Part shown: piece after piece, positions 1 to 9,317 of the stretch
Layout of the letters: every line of letters begins with the position of its first letter
Position numbering within the stretch: position 1 is the stretch's first letter
DNA from: Methylobacterium gnaphalii
GTDB lineage: Bacteria; Pseudomonadota; Alphaproteobacteria; Rhizobiales; Beijerinckiaceae
Reading direction: 5' to 3'
Length of the DNA: 64,000 nucleotides
NCBI RefSeq assembly: GCF_007992215.1
Contig: NZ_BJZV01000002.1
Span: forward strand, 334,727 to 398,726
Made by a program: the position numbers and the translations under genes
The notes under the pieces: model-generated
Told to the model about the DNA's origin: nothing
The model's input: only the letters and a program-made list of their open reading frames with translations
The model's database searches: none

Positions 1-312
1 GATCATGGCGAGGATGCCGGCGACGTCGCGGTGGTTGAACGCATGCACGGCCACGCCCGCTCGGACGAGGTCGGCGACGATGCCGGCCTGCAGGTCGGAG
101 AAGATGAGCACCAAGTCGGGTTCGAGCGCGAGGACCTTCGGGATGTCCGCGCTGGTGAAGGCCGAGACCCGTGGTTTCTCGCGGCGGACCTGCGGCGGGC
201 GGACGGCATAGCCGGAGACCCCGACGATGCGGTCCTGCTCGCCCAGGAGGTACAGGGTCTCGACCGTTTCCTCGGTCAGGCATACGATGCGTTCGGGCGG
301 GAAGCGGTGCAT
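1..312 (-). CDS. Partial BtuF/TroA-type substrate-binding protein (3' end outside window)
   Basis: The minus-strand frame is open from an ATG at 312 to the window edge, giving the first 104 residues. It begins MHRFPPERIVCLTEETVETL and continues with a GVSGY segment and a DLVLIFSDLQAGIV stretch, which is the N-terminal lobe of the cobalamin/iron-siderophore periplasmic binding-protein fold (BtuF-like). No signal peptide is present at this start, so it may be one of the cytosolic cobalamin-binding-like members. It starts 7 nt after the PAP2 stop, so the two are probably co-transcribed. Ligand cannot be told from this fragment. Confidence 0.7.
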   Translation of the reverse strand, partial: MHRFPPERIVCLTEETVETLYLLGEQDRIVGVSGYAVRPPQVRREKPRVSAFTSADIPKVLALEPDLVLIFSDLQAGIVADLVRAGVAVHAFNHRDVAGILAMI

Positions 313-318
313 GGGGTC

Positions 319-1065
319 CTATGCGGTGATACCAGCCTCGGCCGCGCCAAGTCCCGGCGGCTCGACCTTGCCGCGCCGCTGAAGCCGAAGCGCCGCGACC
401 CAGCACAGCACCGCCCAGGCCGATCCCACGCACCAGCCTGCCAGGACGTCGGTGGCATAGTGGACCCCGACATAGACACGGCTCGTCCCGACTAGAACCG
501 TGAGGAAGACGGCGAGACCCATGAAGTACGCCTTCAGCCTTGCGCCCACGGCGACGCGCGTCATGAGGGCGCCGAGCGTCAGGTAGGTCACGGCGGACAG
601 CATGGCGTGGCTGCTGGGGAAGCTGGCGGTGAACACCTGGATGCCGCCCGGGATCTCAGGACGCGGGCGATTGAACAGGAGCTTCAGCCCGAAGCTGATG
701 ACGGTCCCACCCAGGATCGAGCCCACCACCAGGGCCGCGGCCCCTCGCTTGCGGACCAGGAGCAGGTAGCCCGCCACGGCCGCGATGAGGAAGCACAGGA
801 CGAACATGCTTCCCAGCGAGGTTACGTCCCGGGCCATCTCGTGAAGCCAGTCCGGTCCAATCGGGCCGGTGGCGCCGTGGGGACGGAAGAAGCGCGCGAC
901 CCGGGTGTCGAACCCCATCGTGTCGCCCTCCATCACCTCGCCCGCCAGGAGGCCGAACCCGAGAACGAGGGCTGCGACGCAGAAAAGCGTCACGGGAAGA
1001 CCGATCTCCCTCTTGCCTATGCGAGCCATGATGCCGCCCTGGGTCGACTGAGGGGATTGGTTCAT
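319..1065 (-). CDS. PAP2-superfamily membrane phosphatase
   Basis: A 248-residue integral membrane protein with about six hydrophobic segments. The three PAP2 active-site motifs are intact: K128...R133-P134 (KLLFNRPRP), P150-SSH153, and S195-R196...H202...D206. The family removes phosphate from lipid phosphates such as phosphatidate or undecaprenyl diphosphate at the membrane face. The start at MNQSPQS is the longest; Met13 (MARIGKRE) is an alternative. Substrate is not predictable. It is followed after 6 nt by the BtuF-like gene. Confidence 0.85.
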   Translation of the reverse strand: MNQSPQSTQGGIMARIGKREIGLPVTLFCVAALVLGFGLLAGEVMEGDTMGFDTRVARFFRPHGATGPIGPDWLHEMARDVTSLGSMFVLCFLIAAVAGYLLLVRKRGAAALVVGSILGGTVISFGLKLLFNRPRPEIPGGIQVFTASFPSSHAMLSAVTYLTLGALMTRVAVGARLKAYFMGLAVFLTVLVGTSRVYVGVHYATDVLAGWCVGSAWAVLCWVAALRLQRRGKVEPPGLGAAEAGITA

Positions 1066-1307
1066 CCGTCCGAACTCCCGTTACGGTCCTGGGGCGAGCT
1101 CGCGATCACGGTGCGATGGGCTCTCGTGCGGCCTCGCCAACGATGGGTGAACCCGCATGGGCACCCTCGGATCGATGACGCGGCAAAGCCTACCGAGGGG
1201 CCAACGGCGGCAGGTTGGTTTCATCAACTCCCCCGTCGCCCGGGACGATGGTCCTCGGGAAGGGCGCCGGTGCCCGCGTGTTGGAGCCGGCCGGCAGGCC
1301 GGGCGGA

Positions 1308-2171
1308 TCAATCGTAGCCGTTGGCGCCCAAGACGGCATCCAGGCGGTCCTGGAGGCGCTCCGGCAGTACGGACTTCCATTCCTCCATCGAAGGTGTGCC
1401 CACCAAGCCGACGATGGACGCTATGGCCGACTCGCACTCGTCGGCGTCCATCTCCGCGACCAAGGCGTCGATGTCCGGCGAGCTTGGAAAACTCTTCATC
1501 CCGGCGATGCCCGACACCTGTGCGGGAGCGAACATGACTTGGGCGGCAAGGTCGCCGGCCTCCGTGGCCAGCATCGGAATGGCCGAGTAGAACTCGTCGA
1601 GTCTCATCTCGACCCCGATGGCGTCAAGCCGGAGGATTGCGTCCGGTCCTTGGGGAAGTTGGTAGTGCCATCCGGATCCCTGCCGGTGGAAGACCTCGAC
1701 CCGGCGTTGGTCCTGCGCGACGAGGACAAAGTGCCGAAGGTCGGGCAGCGCCTTGTACTTGAGCCATTTCCTGCCGCGGTCACACCGTTCGGCGGAAGGG
1801 GACAGCACCTCCAAGATGACGGTCGCCGAATTGACGCTCTTGGTCTCCGGGTCTGGTTCGACGGTATCCCCGCAGGCGACGGAGACATCCGGGTAGAAGC
1901 GCGCCGTTCCGGCCTGGAGACGCATCGTCTCACGGAACGACGCGCACGGGCCGCCGGGAGCGAAGCGGTCGCCGATGAGGTTGTCGAGGCGCTGGGTCAG
2001 GGCGGGGTGGGCGGTAGAGCCCCCGACCATCATCCGGATGACCTGTCCGTCAATGTACTCCAGCCGCTCGCCTTCCTCCACTGCTTCGCAGAGGCGCTCA
2101 TACTCATCCAACCTGATAAAATCGTCGCGCAACGCAACGGGCATGGTCCGGTCCCGAGAGGTTACTCCCAT
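1308..2171 (-). CDS. Uma2 (DUF820) family nuclease-fold protein
   Basis: A 287-residue protein whose first ~190 residues match the Uma2/DUF820 restriction-endonuclease-like fold: E38-YIDG, YPDV at 93-96 and the EVLSPS motif at 121-126 hold the acidic residues expected for metal binding. The family is common in cyanobacteria and scattered elsewhere; its role is unsettled. Residues ~195-287 form an extension beyond the usual family length and look acidic and helical. It stands alone, with 242 nt and 231 nt gaps on its two sides. MPVALRDD at residue 10 is an alternative start. Confidence 0.8.
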   Translation of the reverse strand: MGVTSRDRTMPVALRDDFIRLDEYERLCEAVEEGERLEYIDGQVIRMMVGGSTAHPALTQRLDNLIGDRFAPGGPCASFRETMRLQAGTARFYPDVSVACGDTVEPDPETKSVNSATVILEVLSPSAERCDRGRKWLKYKALPDLRHFVLVAQDQRRVEVFHRQGSGWHYQLPQGPDAILRLDAIGVEMRLDEFYSAIPMLATEAGDLAAQVMFAPAQVSGIAGMKSFPSSPDIDALVAEMDADECESAIASIVGLVGTPSMEEWKSVLPERLQDRLDAVLGANGYD

Positions 2172-2402
2172 ACCATAGGCCTGGCCGTGGCAATCCTAAA
2201 GCGCACGGACAGGTCCGGTGGGGCGTTCGCCTTGCCACGGACGCGGCGTCGTAGGCCGCTCGCCGCGACGGACCCGTACCCGACCGCGTCGTTCCCGACC
2301 TGGATGCGTCCGATGCGATCCGGCCATATCCTCGAAGCCCTTCCATGAACCGGTGGCTCGGCATCGGGCCGCCTCTTCCCATTCGAGGGCCGTAGCCGAG
2401 GC

Positions 2403-2879
2403 TCAGATAGGGATGCCGCCGCGGTAGTGTGCGAAGGCGCTGCGGCCAGCAGGTCCGAAGAGGACGACCTCGTAGGTGTCGGGCTCCATGCCCTCGACCT
2501 CCATGCCGGGGGAGCCGACGGGCATACCGGGCACCGCCAACCCGGTACCCTCGGGCCTCTCCGCCAGGACGCGCCTGATCGCCCCGGCCGGGACATGCCC
2601 CTCGACCACGTAGCCGCCGACCTGGGCGGTGTGGCAGGAAGCGAGGTCGCGCGGCACGCCGAGGCGGACCTTGAGCGGGTTCACGGGTCCCTCGGTCACC
2701 ATCACCGGGAATCCGTTCTCCCGCAGGTGCGCGACCCATTTCTCGCAGCAGCCGCAGGACGGGTCCTTGGTCACCGCCACCGTCGGCAGGCCCTGAGCCA
2801 TGGCCGTGCGTCCGAAACATGCCGTTGCCGCCAGGCCCAGGACCACGGCACGGCGGGTCGTCCTCGTCGTCTCGATCAT
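2403..2879 (-). CDS. DUF411 metal-binding exported protein
   Basis: A 158-residue protein with an N-terminal twin-arginine-like signal (TTRRAVVLGLAATA...AMAQ). The mature part carries SCGCC (C42, C44, C45) and a later SCHTA (C82, H83), the cysteine signature of DUF411, a family repeatedly found beside copper and other metal-resistance genes. It begins 16 nt after the CusA stop, so it is the last gene of the copper/silver efflux operon. A periplasmic metal chaperone or sensor role is inferred from cysteines and neighbourhood only. Confidence 0.85.
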   Translation of the reverse strand: MIETTRTTRRAVVLGLAATACFGRTAMAQGLPTVAVTKDPSCGCCEKWVAHLRENGFPVMVTEGPVNPLKVRLGVPRDLASCHTAQVGGYVVEGHVPAGAIRRVLAERPEGTGLAVPGMPVGSPGMEVEGMEPDTYEVVLFGPAGRSAFAHYRGGIPI

Positions 2880-2895
2880 GTTCTCTCTCCCATCC

Positions 2896-5800
2896 TCACT
2901 CGGCGGCCAATGGCAGATTTTGACGTTCGACGGATTTCCTAGCGGTATCGGATCCCGGCAGCCCCCACCCCTTCACCAGGCCGTAGACCGCCGGGATCAC
3001 CACGAGGGTCAGGACGGTCGAGGAGACCATCCCGCCGATCATGGGAACGGCGATCCGCTGCATGACCTCGGAGCCTGATCCCGTGCTCCACAGGATCGGC
3101 AGCAGGCCGGCCATGATGGCGACCACCGTCATCATCTTCGGGCGCACCCGCTCGACGGCCCCGACCATGATGGCCCTGCGCAGGTCGTTTCGCGATAGGG
3201 GCCGGCCCTCCTGCTCGCAGACCGCCCGGATCTCGGCCAGCGCATGGTCGAGGTAGACCAGCATGATCACGCCGGTCTCGGCGGCGACGCCCGCCAGCGC
3301 GATGAAGCCGACCGCCACGGCCACCGACAGGTTGAACCCGAGCCACCACATCAACCAGACGCCGCCGATCAGGGCGAAGGGCAGCGAAAGCATCACGATC
3401 AGGGTTTCGGTCAGCCGGCGGAAGTTCAGGTACAGCAGCAGGAACACGGTCAGCAGCGTCAGCGGCACCACGACCTTGAGCCGGGCGGTGGCCCGGTCGA
3501 GGTACTCGACCTGCCCGCTCCACTGGATCGCCGTCCCCTGCGGCAGGGCCACCTCGCCGGCCACCGCCGCACGCGCCTCTGCGACGTAGCCCCCGAGATC
3601 CCGTCCGGTGACGTCGACGTAGATGAACACCGCGAGCCGTCCGTTCTCCGTGCGAATCTGGGTCGGGCCGCGTGTGAGGCTTATCTTGGCAACCTCGCCA
3701 AGTGGGACGGTCCCACCTCCCGGTAACGGAACCTGAACCTCGTCCGCGATGGACCGCGGGTCGGAGCGGAAGGCCCGGGGGTAGCGCACGTTCACGGTGT
3801 AGCGCTCGCGCCCCTCGACGGTGTTCGTGACGCTGTCCCCGCCGAGCGCCATGGCGACGACGTCCTGCACCTCGCCGACCGTCAGGCCGTAGCGGCCCAG
3901 GACCTCCCGGTCCGGGGTGATGTCGAGGAAGTAGCCGCCCTGGACGCGCTCGGCGTAGGCGCTCGCCGTTCCGGGCACCGCCTTGACGACCGCCTCGACC
4001 TTGCGGGCAACCTTCTCCATCTCGCCCAGGTCCGTCCCCAGCACCTTGACGCCGACGGGCGTGCGGATGCCGGTGGCGAGCATGTCGATGCGGGCGCGGA
4101 TCGGCTGGGTCCAGGCATTCGAGACGCCGGGGAACTGCAGCGCCTTGTCCATCTCGGCCCTGAGGCTCGCCATCGTCACGCCGGGGCGCCAGTCCGCCTT
4201 CGGCTTCAGGTTGACGATGGTCTCGAACATCTCGCTCGGGGCCGGATCGGTCGCCGTATTGGCCCGCCCGGCTTTCCCATAGACTGACAAGACTTCGGGG
4301 AAGGTCTTCAGGAGGGCGTCCTGTCTCGCCAGGAGATCACCGGCCTTGGTCACGGAGATGCCCGGCAGGGTCGTCGGCATGTACATCAGGGTGCCCTCGT
4401 CGAGGTCGGGCATGAACTCCGACCCGAGCTGCACGGCCGGCCAGACCGAGACGCCGAGCACCCCGAGCGCGATCAGGATGGTGAGAACGCGTGCCCGCAG
4501 GACGAACGCTATCACGGGACGGTACAGCCAGATGAGGAGGCGGTTCACCGGGTTGCGGTGCTCCGGGACGATGCGGCCGCGCACGAACAGCACCATCAGG
4601 GCCGGGACGAGGGTCACCGACAGCACGGCCGCGGCGGCCATGGCGAAGGTCTTGGTGAAGGCCAGCGGCCCGAACAGGCGGCCTTCCTGGCTCTCCAGGG
4701 TGAAGATCGGCAGGAAGCTCACCGTGATGATGAGGAGCGAGAAGAACAGCGAGGGGCCGACCTCGCCCGCGGCCTCGATCAGCACCTCGATCCGGGGCTT
4801 GCCGGGGTCCGCCCGCTCCAGGTGCTTGTGCGCGTTCTCGATCATCACGATGGCGGCGTCGATCATGGCGCCCACCGCGATGGCGATGCCGCCCAGGCTC
4901 ATGATGTTGGCGCCGAGCCCCAGGGCCTTCATGCCGGCGAACGCCATCAGGATGCCGACCGGCAGCATCAGGATGGCGACGAGCGCGCTGCGGACGTGGA
5001 GCAGGAACACCACGCAGACCAGGGCGACGATGACGCTCTCCTCGATCAGCGTGCCCTTCAGGGTCTCGATGGCCGCCTCGATCAGGTACGAGCGGTCATA
5101 GACCGGCAGGATTCTCGTACCGAGGGGCAGGCTGGCCTCGACCTCGGCGAGTCGGGCCTTCACACCCGCGATGACGTCGAGGGCGTTGGCCCCGAAGCGC
5201 TGGAGGATGATGCCACCGGCGACCTCGCCTTCGCCGTTCATCTCGGTGATGCCGCGCCGCTCGTCGGGGCCGAGCTCGACCCGGGCGACGTCCTTCACCC
5301 GAAGCGGGGTACCGGCCTCGGTCTTGAGGACGATGCTCTCGATGTCGGCGACGCTCTTGAGGTAGCCGCGGCCACGGACGACGAATTCGAATTCGGAGAG
5401 CTCGACGGTGCGCCCGCCGACGTCGGCGTTGCTCGACCGGATCGCCTCCCGGAGCTTGGAGAGGGTGATGCCCTGCGCCCGGAGCCGGCTCGGGTCGACG
5501 ACCACGTTGTACTGCTTGACGAAGCCGCCGACGCCGGCGACCTCGGCCACGCCCTCGGCCCGCGACGCCCCGAAGCGGATCACCCAGTCCTGGAGCGACC
5601 GGAGTTCGGCCAGGGTGCGTTCCTTGGCGACCACCACGTACTGATAGACCCAGCCGACCCCGGTGGCGTCCGGGCCCAGGGTCGGGGTCACGCCGGCCGG
5701 CAGGCGCTTGGCCACCGTGTTGAGGTATTCGAGCACTCGGCTCCGGGCCCAGTACGGGTCGGTGCCGTCCTCAAAGATGACGTAGACGAACGAGACCCCG

Positions 5801-6063
5801 AAGAACGAGAAGCCGCGCACGACCTTGGACCGCGGCACCGTGAGCATCGCGGTGGTCAGAGGGTAGGTGACCTGATCCTCGATGACCTGCGGCGCCTGGC
5901 CCGGGTACTCGGTGTAGACGATGGTCTGTACGTCCGAGAGGTCCGGGATGGCATCCAGCGGCAACGTGCGCAGGGCGTAGAGCCCGGCCCCCACCGCGAA
6001 CACCGTCCCGATCAGCACCAGCACCAGATTCCGGGCCGACCAGCCAATGATGCGGGCGATCAT
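2896..6063 (-). CDS. cusA: Heavy-metal RND efflux pump, Cu/Ag type (CusA-like)
   Basis: The inner-membrane proton-driven pump of a copper/silver export complex. The reading frame is open to 6687, but the conserved protein begins at ATG 6063 (MIARIIGWSARN), giving 1055 residues. It overlaps the CusB stop by ATGA. Three methionines, M562 (YMPTT), M612 (EMFET) and M661 (DMLAT), have exactly the spacing (50 and 49) of the metal-relay M573/M623/M672 of E. coli CusA, so Cu(I)/Ag(I) is the likely substrate rather than Co/Zn/Cd. The TM4 proton-relay region (GAMIDAAIVMIENAHK) is intact. No outer-membrane channel gene lies in this operon. Confidence 0.95.
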   Translation of the reverse strand: MIARIIGWSARNLVLVLIGTVFAVGAGLYALRTLPLDAIPDLSDVQTIVYTEYPGQAPQVIEDQVTYPLTTAMLTVPRSKVVRGFSFFGVSFVYVIFEDGTDPYWARSRVLEYLNTVAKRLPAGVTPTLGPDATGVGWVYQYVVVAKERTLAELRSLQDWVIRFGASRAEGVAEVAGVGGFVKQYNVVVDPSRLRAQGITLSKLREAIRSSNADVGGRTVELSEFEFVVRGRGYLKSVADIESIVLKTEAGTPLRVKDVARVELGPDERRGITEMNGEGEVAGGIILQRFGANALDVIAGVKARLAEVEASLPLGTRILPVYDRSYLIEAAIETLKGTLIEESVIVALVCVVFLLHVRSALVAILMLPVGILMAFAGMKALGLGANIMSLGGIAIAVGAMIDAAIVMIENAHKHLERADPGKPRIEVLIEAAGEVGPSLFFSLLIITVSFLPIFTLESQEGRLFGPLAFTKTFAMAAAAVLSVTLVPALMVLFVRGRIVPEHRNPVNRLLIWLYRPVIAFVLRARVLTILIALGVLGVSVWPAVQLGSEFMPDLDEGTLMYMPTTLPGISVTKAGDLLARQDALLKTFPEVLSVYGKAGRANTATDPAPSEMFETIVNLKPKADWRPGVTMASLRAEMDKALQFPGVSNAWTQPIRARIDMLATGIRTPVGVKVLGTDLGEMEKVARKVEAVVKAVPGTASAYAERVQGGYFLDITPDREVLGRYGLTVGEVQDVVAMALGGDSVTNTVEGRERYTVNVRYPRAFRSDPRSIADEVQVPLPGGGTVPLGEVAKISLTRGPTQIRTENGRLAVFIYVDVTGRDLGGYVAEARAAVAGEVALPQGTAIQWSGQVEYLDRATARLKVVVPLTLLTVFLLLYLNFRRLTETLIVMLSLPFALIGGVWLMWWLGFNLSVAVAVGFIALAGVAAETGVIMLVYLDHALAEIRAVCEQEGRPLSRNDLRRAIMVGAVERVRPKMMTVVAIMAGLLPILWSTGSGSEVMQRIAVPMIGGMVSSTVLTLVVIPAVYGLVKGWGLPGSDTARKSVERQNLPLAAE

Positions 6064-7565
6064 GGCGCCCTCCCATCGGCCGCCGCCTGCGGACCCGGGT
6101 CGGCCTTCGGCTCGGAGAGACCCTGGAGCGCCGCCTTGAGGTTGCTCTCGGCATCGATGAGGAAGTTGGCCGAGGTCACGACCCGGTCGCCCGCCGCGAT
6201 GCCGTCCCGGACCTCGACGTAGCCGTCGCCCCGGGTGCCGAGCCGGACTTGGCGCGGTTCGAACCGACCCTCGCCCCTGTCCAACAGCACTACCTGCCTG
6301 ACGCCCGTGTCGATGACGGCATCGTCGGGCACCGAAACCACCGGCCTGGCGTTCCCGGTCGCGATCTCGACGTCGGCATACATCCCGGGCCGGAGGTCGC
6401 CGTTCGGGTTGGGCAACTCGATCCGCAGGCGCGCCGTGCGCGTCCCCATGGCGAGGTGCGGGTAGATCCGGGTCACGGTGCCGGTGAAGGCGCGGTCCGG
6501 GAAGGTCCTGGCCCGCACGATGGCCGCCTGGCCTTCCGCGACGGAGGCGAGGTCGCGTTCGGGGACGTCGACGAGAACCCAGACCCGGGAATGGTCGACG
6601 AGCTTGAACAGGGTGTCGCCGGACTTCGCCCGCATCCCTTCCGAGACGTTGCGCTCGACCACCACCCCGTCGCGGGGAGCCGACCACGTGATGGTCGACG
6701 GCACCTTCCGGGTGCGTTCGACCTCGTCGATGACCTCGGGCGGAATTCCAAGGTTCTCCAGGCGGCGCCGCGCCCCCTCGTAACCGATGCCGGTCAGGTA
6801 CTGCGCGGCGGCTGCATTCATCTCGGGCGAGAACAGGCGCATGAGCGGCTGGCCCTTGTGGACATGGTCGCCGGTGGTGACGGCCTCGACCTTCTCGATG
6901 AACGCGTCGGTTCGCATGGCGATGACGGAGATCCGGCGCTCGTCCTCCTCGATGGTGCCGGGTGCGCGCACCGGCCTTGATAGCACCCGGCGCTCGGCGG
7001 CAGCCGTTCGGACGCCCGTACGCTGCACCTTGCCAGGCGAGAGGGCGACCGTGCCGTCGTCGATGTCCTCACCCTCGTAGACGGGGAGATAGTCCATCCC
7101 CATCGAGTCTTTCTTCGGCACCGGCGAGGTGTCCGGCAACCCCATCGGATTGCGGTAGAAGCGGACCTTGCGGGCACCCGTCGCAGGCGCCGTAGCTTGC
7201 GCCATCGACATGTCGCCGTGCCCGGCATTGGGCATCGTCCCTGGCTCGTCGGGCTCGTCGAAGCGCACGTCCTCGCTGGCGCGCACGGCGCGATAGTCGC
7301 GACCGTCTGCCGTACGCGTCGGCTCCGAGGCGTAGGACGGCCTGCCGTCGGGGTCCTGATAGTAGACCACGGGACCTGTCGCCTTGGTCGATACCGGCAG
7401 AGGCACCGAGGAGCCCGGCCGGGCGCCCGGTAGCCAATGGGCGAACTCGGTCCGCGCCTGCCGGAGGAGCGCCGGCACGGGGTTGCCCTCATGCCCCGCG
7501 CCATAGCCCAAGATCCCCGCCGCGAGCGCGGCGAGGGTCCCGGCTGCCCAAGCCGACCGGCTCAC
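6060..7565 (-). CDS. cusB: RND periplasmic adaptor subunit (CusB-like) with metal-binding domain
   Basis: A 501-residue membrane-fusion protein joining the CusA pump to an outer-membrane channel. A signal/anchor helix spans residues 5-22. Residues 136-163 (YRNPMGLPD...SMGMDYLPVYE) form the heavy-metal-binding domain typical of CusB relatives, and residues 67-93 (VVYYQDPDGRPSY...ADGRDY) look like a second, degenerate copy that has lost the methionines. The barrel-sandwich hybrid and beta-barrel adaptor core follows. It overlaps both neighbours by 4 nt (ATGA), indicating translational coupling. Confidence 0.93.
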   Translation of the reverse strand: MSRSAWAAGTLAALAAGILGYGAGHEGNPVPALLRQARTEFAHWLPGARPGSSVPLPVSTKATGPVVYYQDPDGRPSYASEPTRTADGRDYRAVRASEDVRFDEPDEPGTMPNAGHGDMSMAQATAPATGARKVRFYRNPMGLPDTSPVPKKDSMGMDYLPVYEGEDIDDGTVALSPGKVQRTGVRTAAAERRVLSRPVRAPGTIEEDERRISVIAMRTDAFIEKVEAVTTGDHVHKGQPLMRLFSPEMNAAAAQYLTGIGYEGARRRLENLGIPPEVIDEVERTRKVPSTITWSAPRDGVVVERNVSEGMRAKSGDTLFKLVDHSRVWVLVDVPERDLASVAEGQAAIVRARTFPDRAFTGTVTRIYPHLAMGTRTARLRIELPNPNGDLRPGMYADVEIATGNARPVVSVPDDAVIDTGVRQVVLLDRGEGRFEPRQVRLGTRGDGYVEVRDGIAAGDRVVTSANFLIDAESNLKAALQGLSEPKADPGPQAAADGRAP

Positions 7566-7957
7566 TTGGTAGCCTTGAGCACCAGCTTGTTCTCAACGGT
7601 GCCGGTCTCGCCCTGCACCTTGGCCCCGAGCGAGAGGCGCCATCCGCCGGCCATCGTCAGCTTCGCCTTGAAGCGGTAGATGCCGGGCTCCGGCGAGGGC
7701 AGTTGCTCGATCTTGGAGGTCATCTCCTCCATGCTGTCGGGCGCCATGTCGATGCGCTTGGCGAAGATCACGGCGTTCGGCACCGGCTTGGCCGTGCGCT
7801 TGTCGACGAGGCGCACGTCGAGAATGGCCTCGCCCTGCTTGGCCTCGTCCTTCACGAGTTGGAACTCGTAGTCCGTGGTGTCGGCCCGCGCCGCGGCGGT
7901 GAGGGCGAGGCCGAGCAGCGCAGCCGGCAGGGCACGCGAAAACGATGTCTTGGTCAC
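7562..7957 (-). CDS. FixH/YtkA-like exported protein of the copper operon
   Basis: A 131-residue protein with a cleavable signal peptide (hydrophobic residues 8-23, cleavage near ARA-DT). The mature domain is a small beta-rich module with GIYRFKAKLTMAGGWRLSL, the pattern of FixH/YtkA-like proteins that often accompany CusAB. Its stop overlaps the CusB start by 4 nt. A periplasmic accessory role in metal handling is inferred from position; no metal-binding cysteines are visible. Confidence 0.8.
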   Translation of the reverse strand: MTKTSFSRALPAALLGLALTAAARADTTDYEFQLVKDEAKQGEAILDVRLVDKRTAKPVPNAVIFAKRIDMAPDSMEEMTSKIEQLPSPEPGIYRFKAKLTMAGGWRLSLGAKVQGETGTVENKLVLKATK

Positions 7958-8038
7958 GATGGGAGATCTCCTGAAAGCGATGGAAGGTCACGCGCGGACG
8001 CGCGTCACCGTGCCGACGCAAGCGCCGGCGGCATCGGT

Positions 8039-8452
8039 TCAGGATCGGGGAGGCTCGGTGGGCGGCCCCTGCGAGAGGCTGTCGAAGGAGGCGATGACAG
8101 CCCAGGCAGTCCCCTCGACGACGGCGACGCGCCCCGGCAATCGGAGGGCGCCGGGCAGGCCGGTGGCCACCTTCGCCAAGCAGAGCGCCATCAGCGGGCA
8201 GCCCTTCGAGCAGTCGGGCATGTCCGGCCGCTCTTTGGGACAGCACGGCATTTCGTCCATGGCCATCCCGGCCATGTGGACCACGGCCTCGTCGGGCATC
8301 ACCATCGCGTGACCCTGAGCGGCCGTCGGCGCAAGCATGCCCGCGGCGGCCGCGGATGCGGTCACAGGCGCAAGGGTTAGGCTGAGCACCGCGAGGAGCG
8401 GAAGCAGCCGCCGAAGAGCGAGCCAGAAGGACACGAACGGACGATGCCACAT
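8039..8452 (-). CDS. Small exported Met/Cys/His-rich protein, probable copper binding
   Basis: A 137-residue protein starting MWHRPFVSF, with a hydrophobic signal segment (residues ~8-28). The mature part has HMAGMAMDEMPCC followed by CSKGCPLMALC, rich in Met, Cys and His. Such proteins are common first genes of copper-resistance operons; I do not recognise a named family with certainty. An alternative start at 8494 (MARQVVLS) would overlap the end of the broken MFS gene. It lies 81 nt upstream of the FixH-like gene and probably opens the cus operon. Confidence 0.6.
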   Translation of the reverse strand: MWHRPFVSFWLALRRLLPLLAVLSLTLAPVTASAAAAGMLAPTAAQGHAMVMPDEAVVHMAGMAMDEMPCCPKERPDMPDCSKGCPLMALCLAKVATGLPGALRLPGRVAVVEGTAWAVIASFDSLSQGPPTEPPRS

Positions 8453-8478
8453 CTTGGAACGGCGAGGAAGAGAAAGAA

Positions 8479-8833
8479 CTACCTGACGCGCCATAGAGAT
8501 AGGGCGAGCGCGACGTTCAGCAGGGCAAGCGTGGTCAAGAGGGCGAAGGTCGCGTCGGCGCTCGCGTGCGTCAGCACGACCGCTTCGAGTGAAGGCGCAA
8601 GCGCCTGCGCCACCAGCCCCGGACGCGCGAGCCTTCCGACGAGCGGGGCGTACCGCTCGGGTCCGAAGAGCGCAAGAGGCACGGTGCCACGGGCGATGGA
8701 GTAGATCCCATTGCCGGCTCCGTAGAGGACCAGCGCCAATCCGACCACGGGCGAGCATACCGCTAACGCCGCGATCCCGATGACGACCAGGACCATCGCC
8801 GCGGTAAGGGTCCAGAGAGGGTGATGCCGGCCC
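8479..8833 (-). pseudogene. 3' remnant of an MFS transporter gene
   Basis: The frame from 8833 to a stop at 8479 encodes about 117 residues beginning [17 protein letters not shown] and containing GNGIYSIARGTVPLALFG and GPERYAPLVGRLARPGLV, the last three or four membrane helices of a major-facilitator transporter. A stop codon lies directly upstream at the junction with the arsH fragment, and no N-terminal two-thirds exists. In intact loci of this kind such transporters sit divergently from arsH. No function can remain. Confidence 0.75.
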
Positions 8834-9142
8834 TATACGGGCGGCTCGCAGTCGTTCAACGCGGTCAACAACCTGCGGGTCCTCGGGCGCTGGATGCGGA
8901 TGATCATCATCCCGAACCAATCATCGGTGCCGATGGCGTACAAGGAGTTCGACGACGCCGGGCGGATAAAGGCGGGGCCGCTCTGCGACCGCGTGGTGGT
9001 TGTCCGCGAGGAGCTGATGAAGTTCACGCTGCTGACCCGGGAACGGGCCGACTACCTTGTGGACCGCTATTCCGAGCGCAAGAAGCGCGAACCGGAGCGC
9101 CTGGAAGCCGTCGCCACCGATATTGAGTTCATGAAGCGCTGA
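8834..9142 (+). pseudogene. arsH: 3' remnant of arsH (NADPH-dependent FMN reductase)
   Basis: From 8834 the frame reads [20 protein letters not shown], then [19 protein letters not shown] and [20 protein letters not shown]. These are the C-terminal ~100 residues of ArsH, the flavoprotein that oxidises trivalent organoarsenicals. The N-terminal half, including most of the FMN site, is missing: sequence identity switches abruptly to the MFS fragment at 8833/8834. An internal ATG at 8894 leaves an ORF, but not a functional protein. Confidence 0.85.
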
Positions 9143-9317
9143 AGCCTCCTGGCTGACGGATGTAAGGCCAGGCCTGCATCGTTGGGCTCACCATCACGAC
9201 GTTGATGGTCAAGTACAGCGGGCTTCGTGGATGGCCTCAGGGAAGGAACGGCTTGGCCATGCCGGCATTGTCCCCCTCGCACGCCTTTGAGGTTGCGGCA
9301 CCAACGGTCCCGGGAAG

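Noticed and set aside
2104..2820. 238-codon minus ORF overlapping DUF411
   Set aside because: Arg/Gly-rich shadow of the DUF411 frame.
4558..6222. 554-codon plus-strand ORF opposite cusA
   Set aside because: Low-complexity Asp/His/Arg-rich mirror of cusA/cusB.
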